A stretch of 11,565 nucleotides of DNA from an uncultured Sutterella sp. (GTDB lineage Bacteria > Pseudomonadota > Gammaproteobacteria > Burkholderiales > Burkholderiaceae_F), in assembly GCA_900553105.1 (NCBI GenBank), contig USCE01000025.1, positions 1 to 11,565 on the forward strand, written 5' to 3'. The position numbers and the translations under genes were made by a program. Under the pieces are notes generated by a model. It saw only the letters and a program-made list of their open reading frames with translations, did not search any database and was not told the DNA's origin. Each line of letters starts with the position of its first letter. The stretch's first letter is position 1. This document shows positions 1-6,427 of this stretch, in pieces.

Positions 1-959
1 ATCATTAACCGTGCACGCGACAAACTTGCAAAACCGTCCGGGTTTCGGTCCCATTCGATCGCATCAATACCAGCTAATTCTTGAGTCAATTGATCCATCA
101 GGGGTTTATCCGAGATAAAGCTTTGCGGGTGCGGGCGCAAAATGACTTTGTAACCCGCCTGCGCGAGCATCTTGGGAATGAGGCTACCGGTTCGGGTTAA
201 AAGCCCGTTTTTGCCCCATGTAGGAGCCACAAGAATGGTATCGTGTTCGGGTTTTTGAGCTGTAGCCAAGCGCGTGACCATCGTATCAAGATAGGGGCAC
301 CCTAAGATCGGTAACTCTTTGGGCTCAGTTTTACGAAGCGCTTCCAACGCGCGAAGACTTTTGACTTGACCTGGCCCTGAGCAGTATACGGCGTCGTAGT
401 AATCGAAGCTATAGAACTTGTAGGTGTGAATGTCGCCTACGGCATGCACGATGTGAATGTACTTTTTAACCCCGGCCGAGCGTCGGATTTGCAGAACATC
501 GATTCCCGGTGTTGTCAACACAAAAAGATCGGCTTGCAAAAAACCCAATGCCGTGTAAGCCGTTTGGCCTTTGCCGATATATTTAGCTCGGATACAGTCG
601 GGGAGACCGGCAGAAAAGACAGGGTCTTTTTCGTCAGAGGTTAAGTAGGTGGCCGGTCGGTTTTGTTTGGCAAATTCTTCCAAAATGGGTTTAAAGGTCG
701 ACCAGTAGGCGGCCGATTCAGCGTAAAAGACGATGCTATTGTTGATTAAATCGTCCTTTTTGCCCGTGAGTCGGAAAAAGACGGAACGGGCAACGCTTGG
801 CAACTTGCGAAGCATAAAGTAGGCGCTGGATATAAGGCCGATAAAGACCGACAGGAGCATGCTGCCAGTGCCCGGATCCAAATAAGCCCAAGCATTAAGC
901 GGGGCTAACAGTGCCGCACCTATTGTGAATGCTTGCAGTGTTTTACGTTTAAAAGTCAT
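1..959 (-). CDS. CDP-glycerol glycerophosphotransferase-family protein, 3' end cut by window edge
   Basis: An open frame of 319 codons runs from ATG at 959 off the left edge with no stop. Residues 1-25 look like a signal peptide or membrane anchor ending in Ala-Trp-Ala. They are followed by a LDPGTGS motif (27-33) and a hydrophobic segment (about 34-50), an N-terminal module I associate with envelope-glycan proteins. The rest resembles the TagB/TagF glycerophosphotransferase fold: a VLTTPG stretch (147-152), IHIVHAVGD (168-176), ILVAPTWG (242-249) and the active-site-like RPHP (275-278). Family members transfer glycerol-phosphate or similar groups from CDP-alcohols onto surface polymers. The expected C-terminal Asp/Ser motif lies beyond the edge. 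The gene starts 7 bases after the permease stop, so it is the last visible gene of the operon. No clear Shine-Dalgarno is seen; translation is probably coupled. Family confidence is good; the true substrate is unknown. Confidence 0.8.
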   Translation of the reverse strand, partial: MTFKRKTLQAFTIGAALLAPLNAWAYLDPGTGSMLLSVFIGLISSAYFMLRKLPSVARSVFFRLTGKKDDLINNSIVFYAESAAYWSTFKPILEEFAKQNRPATYLTSDEKDPVFSAGLPDCIRAKYIGKGQTAYTALGFLQADLFVLTTPGIDVLQIRRSAGVKKYIHIVHAVGDIHTYKFYSFDYYDAVYCSGPGQVKSLRALEALRKTEPKELPILGCPYLDTMVTRLATAQKPEHDTILVAPTWGKNGLLTRTGSLIPKMLAQAGYKVILRPHPQSFISDKPLMDQLTQELAGIDAIEWDRNPDGFASLSRARLM

Positions 960-966
960 AGTTTTT

Positions 967-2526
967 TTATTTAATTAATCTAAGTGCTAAAAGTCGTACA
1001 GTTAGCGCGGAAATGAAAACCAATGTGGACATTGCTGCCCCTTCGGAAATAAAGCCGCTGTCAATCATTTGAATCGCAGCAACAGCTGCAGGCATTGTCT
1101 GCGGCGTATACAAAAAGACAACGGCAGAAATGGTCGTCACAGCCGAGGCGAAAAGATAGCAGAAAATGTCACGAATACCAGAAGCCGATAAGGGAAGAAT
1201 CACTTCTCGCAAATTACTTGAAAAACTCACCCCCAAACTTTGTCCTACGGTTTCGTAGCGAGGATCAATTTGTTTGAGTGTGGATTGTGCCGTGACGTGC
1301 GCAACCGTGTAAAGGTGAATCAGCGTATTAAAGATCAGTAACCCCATGGCAAACATGGGAAGGTCAAAAATACTCATCGATGAGAAGGCCATCGCAAAAC
1401 CGAGACCCAAGACCGTGCCCGGTACGCACAGGGGAACGGAGGCGATCATTTCATAGCATTTTTTAAGTGCCGAGGATGCATTCGTGCGAACGGATAAATA
1501 ACCTGCTGTCATCGAAATCACGGTGCCAAGTAGAGCAACGCCAGCGGCTAAAACCAGACTGTTAATCCAGGGGGCAATGCCGTAGGTGGAGTTCTTAAAG
1601 GCAAAATTGGCCAATGTTAACTCCGGTACATAGGGCCAGAAGGTCACAAAAGCCCCGTAAATCACGGCAACCAGTGTGGCTAATTGCATGGCGACAATGA
1701 CACAAGCCGTTACGTTGATTGCTTGAGTGCACGCTCCCAAATCTCGAGCAACGAGCGCTCGAGCGCCTTGGGCTTGCCCGTGCGTTTTAACGCGACCAGC
1801 AAAATAAAAAGCCATTAAACAAGGCACCAATAACCAGAGACTTAAAAAAGCTGCCGCCGCAAAATTTTGACTACCGATTGCTTGGTTATAAATTTCCGTT
1901 GCAAGGACGGGGAAACTTCCACCGAGCAACTTTGGGACACCGAAGTCTGTCACTGTGAGCACAAACGCAATCAACGCGCCGTTAATGAGCGAGGGTTTTA
2001 AATGGGGAAGCACTACCGAGTAAATACGCTCAAAAGGCCCCGCCCCTAACGACCGGGCAACATCGAGTAGCCTTGCATCAAAGCTTGTCAATCCCACCTG
2101 AATTTGAAGCGTTGCATGAGGTAACGCAAAGATGAGCGCGCCAAGAAATACTCCCGTTACCCCGTAAAGCTCGCACTGCATCAACATGCCGTTGGCACCG
2201 ATTAAGTAAATAAGACCGATGGCTGGCATGATGGAAGGCGCAAAGATTGGCGCTAAAAAAAGGGCTTTTAAGGCCAGTCGAACAGGGCCGTGACTTGTCG
2301 CAATGGCAACGGCAATAATGCAGCCCAGAAGCGTTGCAACGAGCGCAACGCTTGCGCCCAAGAAGAAAGTGTTGGTGACGGCTCGGATGTTGTAGCCCGT
2401 GCAAAGCGCGCCTAAAGTATCAAAAGCTTCCAGTAAACTTGCGGCAAGTTCAAGTCCGGGCGGAATAAGCCCGACGAGCAATAATGCTGTGATGGCGGCC
2501 AATATCGCATTAAAGCGGCTAGTCAT
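967..2526 (-). CDS. ABC transporter permease, two fused membrane domains (2-aminoethylphosphonate type)
   Basis: This 519-residue inner-membrane protein carries two binding-protein-dependent permease domains in tandem, about 12 membrane segments, like the FbpB/AfuB architecture. Each half has an EAA loop that docks on the ATPase: around residues 155-174 (DVARSLG...VVLP) and 425-445 (ETVGQSLG...VILP). The segment SAVTTISAVVFLYTP (461-475) recalls the putative 2-aminoethylphosphonate permease family (PhnU2/AepW type) more than iron permeases; that subfamily call is from memory of the family. The start overlaps the ATPase stop by 8 bases (2519-2526), with GAGGA upstream inside the ATPase gene, so translation is coupled. 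It should form the channel through which the binding protein's cargo enters the cytoplasm. A ferric-type or other organophosphate permease is the alternative. Confidence 0.87.
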   Translation of the reverse strand: MTSRFNAILAAITALLLVGLIPPGLELAASLLEAFDTLGALCTGYNIRAVTNTFFLGASVALVATLLGCIIAVAIATSHGPVRLALKALFLAPIFAPSIMPAIGLIYLIGANGMLMQCELYGVTGVFLGALIFALPHATLQIQVGLTSFDARLLDVARSLGAGPFERIYSVVLPHLKPSLINGALIAFVLTVTDFGVPKLLGGSFPVLATEIYNQAIGSQNFAAAAFLSLWLLVPCLMAFYFAGRVKTHGQAQGARALVARDLGACTQAINVTACVIVAMQLATLVAVIYGAFVTFWPYVPELTLANFAFKNSTYGIAPWINSLVLAAGVALLGTVISMTAGYLSVRTNASSALKKCYEMIASVPLCVPGTVLGLGFAMAFSSMSIFDLPMFAMGLLIFNTLIHLYTVAHVTAQSTLKQIDPRYETVGQSLGVSFSSNLREVILPLSASGIRDIFCYLFASAVTTISAVVFLYTPQTMPAAVAAIQMIDSGFISEGAAMSTLVFISALTVRLLALRLIK

Positions 2527-3550
2527 GACGCGTCCATCCTCGCAAAAGTGCTTGGGGTAACGTTAATGCATACAGTTCTCCGGCTTTAAGCGTTGCAGCC
2601 ACGGCTTCACTTCGGACAATGTCAGCAGTGATTTCGGTTTTAAAGTCATTGAGCAAAAACTGCGCACGGATGAAGTCACCCATGAATTGAGTCGATAGAA
2701 GTCGGCCGATCACTGTATCGGGACGTGACAAAGCGGCTTCTGTAGCACGGTTTACTTTGACATCGCTAAAGCGTAACCCTAAACCTGCGCACGGTTTGGT
2801 AGATTTCTCCTGTTTTTTATCCGTGAAGTCCGTAATGACGTTCATGCCACCCACAAAAGTGGCTACAAATTCACTTTGCGGGTGGTCGTAGAGCGTTTCA
2901 GGCGTGCCGGCTTGCTCCAGTGCTCCAGCATTTAAAATCACGATGAAGTCCGACAGCGCCAAAGCCTCAGCCCGGTCGTGTGTGACCATAACAGTCGTAA
3001 TACCCGTTTTTTGCTGAATTTCACGCAATTGACGACCTAATGATGCACGAGTCCAAGCATCAAGCGCTGAGAGCGGTTCGTCTAAGAGCAAGAGGTCGGG
3101 ATCGGTCGCCAGAGCCCGCGCTACGGCAACGCGTTGCTGTTGACCGCCTGAGAGCTCCGAAGGAAAACGATTTTCAAGCCCCGTTAGCCCCGTGAGTTCG
3201 AGCATCGTTTCAAGCTTTTGCGCTAAAGCGTCGCCAGCGAGTTTTCTTTTGACGCCATAAAGAATATTGTCTTTAACCGTTAAGTGCGGGAAAAGCGCGT
3301 AGTGTTGAAACACAATGCCGATGTTGCGTTTTTCTAAAGAGATTTGAGTTAAATCTTTGTCTTCGAATTGAATACGACCGGCCGTTGGCGTTTCTATACC
3401 GGCTAAAAGCATCAAAAGCGTCGTTTTACCGCTTCCGGAAGGACCGAGAATCGACGTGAAGCTTCCCTTGGGGATTGCCAAGTCCAAGGGCTTGAGCGCC
3501 TGCGTGACTCCGTACGTTTTGCATAAACCGGTTAAGGTAAGATCTGTCAT
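2519..3550 (-). CDS. ABC transporter ATP-binding protein (phosphonate/iron-type importer)
   Basis: This 343-residue cytoplasmic ATPase energises the importer. All nucleotide-binding motifs are present and intact: Walker A GPSGSGKTT (36-44), Q-loop Gln82, signature LSGGQ (133-137), Walker B LLLLDEP (153-159) and switch His191. The C-terminal part, from about residue 235, looks like the TOBE-type regulatory domain of the Pot/Fbp/MalK group. Start choice is supported by AAGGA seven bases before the ATG at 3550, 10 bases after the binding-protein stop. The sequence alone would also fit spermidine or ferric importers; the phosphonate assignment rests on the neighbouring binding protein and the fused permease (PhnT2/AepV-type systems). 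Confidence 0.9.
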   Translation of the reverse strand: MTDLTLTGLCKTYGVTQALKPLDLAIPKGSFTSILGPSGSGKTTLLMLLAGIETPTAGRIQFEDKDLTQISLEKRNIGIVFQHYALFPHLTVKDNILYGVKRKLAGDALAQKLETMLELTGLTGLENRFPSELSGGQQQRVAVARALATDPDLLLLDEPLSALDAWTRASLGRQLREIQQKTGITTVMVTHDRAEALALSDFIVILNAGALEQAGTPETLYDHPQSEFVATFVGGMNVITDFTDKKQEKSTKPCAGLGLRFSDVKVNRATEAALSRPDTVIGRLLSTQFMGDFIRAQFLLNDFKTEITADIVRSEAVAATLKAGELYALTLPQALLRGWTRHD

Positions 3551-3560
3551 GGCGTTATCC

Positions 3561-4550
3561 TTATTTCTGAGTCAGGCGCTTAAAACGATCAATGATGGCG
3601 GATTTTTCTTTAGCGGCTCGGTTAAAGTCAAGCGCTAAAAAACGAGAAGCAATGGATCGACCTTTATCACTGCTGTAGGCGTCAATGGCGGCAATGCCGC
3701 TAAAGTCCCGGGCAATTTGAGCAACGTCTTCAGAGGCACAAAAGTCGAGAAATGCCTGGGCAGCTTCAATATTGTCGCCACCCTTGGGACGAGCACATCC
3801 TTCGGCATCCCACGCAATACCTTCTTCAGGTTCAATTGATTGAACCGGAATATTAAAGCGCGTAAATGGACGAACAAACGCCTCAGAGGTCAACGCAATG
3901 GGAATTTCGCCTTGAGCCACCATGGCAGCAGGGCGTGCGCCGCTTGAGGTATAAAAGAGGATATTGTTGTGTAACGCCTCAATATACTCCCAGCCCTTTT
4001 CTTCACCGAAGCCCTGCACCCATCCGAGCATGAACATATAACCTGTGCTCGAGGCAGCAGGATTGGGCATGACAATTTGGCCTTTGTATTCCGGTTTTAA
4101 TAAGTCGCGCCAAGAGCGGGGAATAGGAAGACCGCGCTTTTGTAACAAATCGGTATTAACACAAATGGAGCCACCCCAAGCATTAATCCCGAACCAAGCA
4201 AAGTCGGCGTCACGCATCTTAGGATTGATTTCGTCGGCCTTAGCCGGCCGATAGGGGGAAAGAAGTCCCTCGTCATTGAGTGTTTGAAGCGCAATGGCTG
4301 ACAGCCCTAAAATGACGTGTGCGCGAGGCCGTTCACGCTCGGCCTTCAGTCTTGCCGTGATGGGGCCTGCCGAATCCCGAACGTAAGTAATCTGAATATC
4401 GGGGTGCTTGGCCTCAAAGGCGTCTTTATAAACAGAAAGCAACTCCGGCTCAACGGCTGTATAGACAGTCAGTTCAGTTTGTGCACCAACCCCTGAGACC
4501 ATGCTCAAAAGGCAACCGGCCAATAAAAGATAGGGGTGCAAACTGCGCAT
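3561..4550 (-). CDS. Periplasmic substrate-binding protein, putative 2-aminoethylphosphonate-binding
   Basis: This 329-residue protein has a signal peptide (1-23, cleavage likely after GVGA) and then the ELTVYTAVEPE start typical of ferric/phosphonate-type binding proteins. Further family-like segments are YVRDSAGPITARL (56-68), NAWGGSICVNT, and MPNPAASSTGY near the middle, the last resembling the ligand-loop region of the putative 2-aminoethylphosphonate binders (PhnS2/AepX group). The tyrosine pair that binds iron in FbpA-type proteins is not evident, which favours an anionic organic ligand. An LAGC string at residues 10-13 could be read as a lipobox, but it lies too close to the N-terminus to be convincing. 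The ATG overlaps the cytidylyltransferase stop by one base (TAATG), a classic coupling arrangement. Function by family resemblance: captures phosphonate in the periplasm and delivers it to the permease. Confidence 0.82.
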   Translation of the reverse strand: MRSLHPYLLLAGCLLSMVSGVGAQTELTVYTAVEPELLSVYKDAFEAKHPDIQITYVRDSAGPITARLKAERERPRAHVILGLSAIALQTLNDEGLLSPYRPAKADEINPKMRDADFAWFGINAWGGSICVNTDLLQKRGLPIPRSWRDLLKPEYKGQIVMPNPAASSTGYMFMLGWVQGFGEEKGWEYIEALHNNILFYTSSGARPAAMVAQGEIPIALTSEAFVRPFTRFNIPVQSIEPEEGIAWDAEGCARPKGGDNIEAAQAFLDFCASEDVAQIARDFSGIAAIDAYSSDKGRSIASRFLALDFNRAAKEKSAIIDRFKRLTQK

Positions 4551-5035
4551 TATTCGAGACGGAATTCTTTTTTAATGGACTCGATGAGAAAGCGTGCCAC
4601 CTTGTCGCTGGCTTTTGAGGGCTTGGCATCTAAGTTCATTTCAATTAAGCAGTCAAGCACACGCTCGCGCAACATCGAAGAGCTGATTCCTTCCGTGCGG
4701 GGAAAGACGACAAGGCGCTCGGGCGGAATGTGGTTACTGTTGTCTGCGCCGTGTACAAGCACATCACAATGCTGTTCATCAAGGAACTCTTCGGTAATAA
4801 GCCAAGGGCTGGGAACCACTTCTTTGACATCTTTTAACGCTAAAAGAATCTCTTTGCGCTCTTCAAAGTTAAGCTCCGGAACATAGCCCTTTGTTCGCTT
4901 GACTTCTTCATCGGTGGTTAAAGCAACCACGACGTCGCCCATTTGTGCAGCTTTGTGAAGAAGGCGGATATGGCCATGATGAATAAGCGTAGCCGACATA
5001 TCGACCATAATGCGTTTACGATCGTTTTCTTGCAT
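4550..5035 (-). CDS. TagD-like cytidylyltransferase (glycerol-3-phosphate or phosphonate type)
   Basis: This 161-residue soluble nucleotidyltransferase has the HxGH motif (HHGH, 19-22) following MSATLI, and the ISSSMLR motif (117-123) near the end of the fold, both needed for nucleotide binding. VDMSATLIHHGH resembles glycerol-3-phosphate cytidylyltransferase (TagD) and also the nucleotidyltransferase domain that precedes phosphoenolpyruvate phosphomutase in some phosphonate pathways. The reaction expected is CTP plus a phospho-alcohol giving a CDP-activated product and pyrophosphate. A roughly 30-residue basic C-terminal tail extends beyond the core. It is the first gene of the minus-strand operon, with AAGAGA about ten bases before the ATG; Met10 is a possible later start. 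A partner CDP-glycerol-type transferase sits at the other end of the operon. Substrate is undetermined from sequence. Confidence 0.82.
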   Translation of the reverse strand: MQENDRKRIMVDMSATLIHHGHIRLLHKAAQMGDVVVALTTDEEVKRTKGYVPELNFEERKEILLALKDVKEVVPSPWLITEEFLDEQHCDVLVHGADNSNHIPPERLVVFPRTEGISSSMLRERVLDCLIEMNLDAKPSKASDKVARFLIESIKKEFRLE

Positions 5036-5066
5036 TTTGAGATCTCTTTGTCATAAAACCGTGAAA

Positions 5067-5072
5067 ATTGTA
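5067..5072 (-). promoter_or_regulatory. Candidate -10 element for the cytidylyltransferase/phosphonate operon
   Basis: TACAAT on the minus strand lies about 32 bases before the ATG at 5035 and matches five of six -10 consensus bases. No acceptable -35 is found 16-19 bases upstream, where tandem 11-base repeats lie instead. That suggests an activator-dependent promoter. Confidence 0.4.
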
Positions 5073-5079
5073 TCTGTAA

Positions 5080-5112
5080 AGCGTAAAAATAGCGTAAAAA
5101 AATCGTCAAAAA
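5080..5112. repeat. Three tandem 11-base repeats in the divergent promoter region
   Basis: The units AGCGTAAAAAT, AGCGTAAAAAA and ATCGTCAAAAA lie head to tail without gaps. The 11-base period puts the A-tracts on one helix face. It also gives GTAAA-N6-GTAAA, which recalls direct-repeat operators of OmpR-family regulators (the CpxR consensus is GTAAA-N5-GTAAA). The block sits where the -35 of the minus-strand operon would be. It could be an operator or simply curved DNA. Confidence 0.5.
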
Positions 5113-5141
5113 GGGTGATATCATCAACTTCTACCTATTTG

Positions 5142-5157
5142 TGTCATGAAAATGACA
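5142..5157. repeat. 16-base inverted repeat in the divergent promoter region
   Basis: TGTCAT and ATGACA are perfect 6-base arms around a GAAA spacer. The right arm is shared with the Pho-box candidate at 5152-5169, so the dyad may be a third half-site in opposite orientation or an independent operator. Confidence 0.5.
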
Positions 5158-5169
5158 AACAGGTGACGG
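5152..5169 (-). promoter_or_regulatory. Candidate Pho box (PhoB site) for the phosphonate operon
   Basis: On the minus strand this 18-mer reads CCGTCACCTGTTTGTCAT. It is two GTCA-containing 7-mers separated by 4 bases, the same 11-base repeat spacing as the PhoB consensus (CTGTCAT-N4-CTGTCAC). Ten of the 14 conserved positions match. It lies about 117 bases upstream of the operon's first ATG. Phosphonate uptake genes are classic phosphate-starvation targets, so function and site agree. The distance to the TACAAT at 5067 is larger than usual for a PhoB site, so a nearer start site or an upstream activation role would be needed. Confidence 0.5.
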
Positions 5170-5185
5170 GATTAAATATTAAAAA

Positions 5186-5214
5186 CTGACAACTTTATTT
5201 TAACTTTCTGTTAT
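5186..5214 (+). promoter_or_regulatory. Candidate promoter for yrbL
   Basis: CTGACA (5186-5191, five of six -35 bases) is followed after 17 bases by TGTTAT (5209-5214, four of six -10 bases), about 57 bases upstream of the yrbL ATG. The surrounding DNA is very AT-rich, so chance matches are likely. Confidence 0.3.
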
Positions 5215-5270
5215 ATATCTGAAATTTAAAAATTTGTTTGTCAATTTGAAGAAATAATTGAGTAAGTGTC

Positions 5271-5888
5271 ATGATTGAACTCAGCCAAGATTTCTCCCAC
5301 GAAAGTGTTATAGGAATTGGGCATCATCGAGTGTGTTTTGTTTATCCAGATGACCCTCGTTTATGTATCAAGGTGGTTTATAACCACAGTGGAAATGCGG
5401 ATAAAGAACTGTGCAGAGAGTTGAAATACTACGAGCGATTAAATCGTACTTTGAAAGACTGGCGAGGTGTGCCACGGTATCACGGAACAGTTGAGACGAA
5501 TCTCGGTACGGGCTATGTTTATGACAGAATAGTTGATTTTGACATGCAGCCCTCTCAACGGCTTGACCAACGATATTCTGTGGACGGTATGGCAGAACAG
5601 GCCGAAGAGATGAGCGTACTTTTGGAAAATCTAAAAGCGTACTTAGCTAACAATCAATTGGTGACTATGTCACTTAAGCCTTACAACATCCTTTGTCGCC
5701 GGGTTAGTGAGACCGAAATTTTTCCGGTTATTTGTGACAATATCGGTTCAGCAACTGTCGTTCCACTAGAGATGTTCTCGCGTCGTTTTTATATGCTCAA
5801 ACTGAAGCGTTTGTGGGCTCGTTTTGAAAAGCAACCGCTTCTGCAGGCAATGTATGAGACGTTAAAACAAAAGAATTTATCGAAGTGA
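5271..5888 (+). CDS. yrbL: YrbL, kinase-fold protein of the PhoP regulatory network family
   Basis: This 205-residue cytoplasmic protein aligns along its length with enterobacterial YrbL as I recall it. Shared blocks include RCxKxVY-like LCIKVVY (31-37), RELKYYERL (49-57), GVPRYHGTVET (66-76), GTGYVYD (79-85), VTMSLKPYNILCRR (131-144) and PVICDNIG (152-159). The fold is protein-kinase-like: a glycine-loop equivalent near 14-22, Lys34, Glu50, and Asp156 in the DFG-like position. The catalytic-loop aspartate is replaced by Ser134, as in the enterobacterial protein, so activity is uncertain. In Salmonella and E. coli yrbL is controlled by PhoP and BasR; its biochemical role is unknown. It is transcribed divergently from the phosphonate operon across a 235-base AT-rich region, and only a weak GAG-containing ribosome site precedes the ATG. 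No terminator is seen after it. Confidence 0.9.
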   Translation: MIELSQDFSHESVIGIGHHRVCFVYPDDPRLCIKVVYNHSGNADKELCRELKYYERLNRTLKDWRGVPRYHGTVETNLGTGYVYDRIVDFDMQPSQRLDQRYSVDGMAEQAEEMSVLLENLKAYLANNQLVTMSLKPYNILCRRVSETEIFPVICDNIGSATVVPLEMFSRRFYMLKLKRLWARFEKQPLLQAMYETLKQKNLSK

Positions 5889-5903
5889 AATAAGATCGTA
5901 GTT

Positions 5904-5915
5904 TCGGAATTTTGA
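5904..5915 (+). repeat. IS-end 12-mer, copy 1 (before orfA remnant)
   Basis: TCGGAATTTTGA lies 41 bases upstream of the orfA start and recurs exactly at 7690-7701, next to the orfB scrap. Its placement fits the left terminal inverted repeat of an IS3-type element whose transposase genes read rightwards. The exact outer boundary cannot be fixed here. Confidence 0.5.
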
Positions 5916-5956
5916 TTCTCACTTTTTTAAAATACTTGATAGAAATGAGGATCAAA

Positions 5957-6255
5957 ATGCATAAACGCTTTTCTGACGAATTCAAAAAATTAGCTGTCAT
6001 CCGTGTCCAAAACGGATGAATCTCAACTAAGCGTTGCCAGTAGTCTTGGGATCAGTTACAAAACACTCAATCGTTGGGTCATTCAAGCTAAAGGGCAAAT
6101 GCCTTCTGAGAATATTTCCTTATCCGAAGAAAATGCCCGGTTACGCAAGGCTCTGAAAGAACGAGAAGCAGAAATTGCTTTTCTAAAAAAACAGCGGCGT
6201 ACTTCGTAAAGATGCTGTAACGAAGTGCGCCTTTCTTGAACACTGTATTAATTGT
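5957..6255 (+). pseudogene. IS3-family transposase orfA remnant, frameshifted
   Basis: ATG at 5957 opens with MHKRFSDEFKKLAVIRVQNG and stops at TGA 6017-6019. The protein continues in another frame (QLSVASSLGISYKTLNRWV), a typical helix-turn-helix for recognising IS ends. It is followed by a leucine-zipper-like LSEENARLRKALKEREAEIAFLKK to a seven-A run at 6185-6191. Downstream the family-typical AAYFVK and KDAVTKCAFLE appear in two further frames, so at least two more shifts are needed and the rest of orfB is missing or unrecognisable. A shift around NG-DE (6011-6022) breaks orfA itself, so the element cannot encode a working transposase. A programmed frameshift at the A-run would explain only one of the disruptions. 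Sequence from about 6256 to 6350 shows no further recognisable coding. Confidence 0.8.
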
Positions 6256-6356
6256 GCAGAAGTTGAACGTCAAATAATGAAGTATGTTTTAGTGCTTCAT
6301 TGTCACACTTTTAATCGCTGTTCAATCGGTTTCGTTTTCTCTGATGGTAGTTTTTG

Positions 6357-6362
6357 TATAAA
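6357..6362 (+). promoter_or_regulatory. Candidate -10 element for the AAA ATPase gene
   Basis: TATAAA matches five of six -10 bases and lies 65 bases before the ATG at 6428, immediately upstream of the dyad at 6367-6401. No convincing -35 is present at 16-18 bases. Confidence 0.35.
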
Positions 6363-6366
6363 ATAG

Positions 6367-6401
6367 ATGATGCATCATCGATATTATCGATGGCGTATCA
6401 T
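6367..6401. promoter_or_regulatory. 35-bp imperfect dyad, probable operator upstream of the ATPase gene
   Basis: Centred on T6384, 14 of 17 flanking base pairs are symmetric; two of the three mismatches would be G-U in RNA. It contains a perfect 14-base palindrome (GATGATGCATCATC, 6366-6379) and ATCGAT-ATT-ATCGAT (6377-6391). It covers the expected transcription start region of the candidate TATAAA promoter, so a repressor site is the simplest reading. A transcript hairpin or a leftover IS end is possible. No T-tract follows, so it is not a standard terminator. Confidence 0.55.
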
Positions 6402-6427
6402 TAAAATTAACAAAATCGAGAGATACA

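Noticed and set aside
426..644. Plus-strand 72-codon open frame
   Set aside because: It lies wholly inside the well-supported minus-strand glycerophosphotransferase-family gene and has no recognisable motif.
4512..4523. Lipoprotein signal (LAGC) in the phosphonate-binding protein
   Set aside because: The cysteine would be residue 13, leaving an unusually short n- and h-region; the AxA-type cleavage after residue 23 fits a soluble periplasmic protein better.
4536..4886. Plus-strand 116-codon open frame
   Set aside because: It is antisense to the cytidylyltransferase gene, which has HxGH and ISSS motifs; the plus-strand protein is low-complexity Ser/Arg-rich and unrecognisable.
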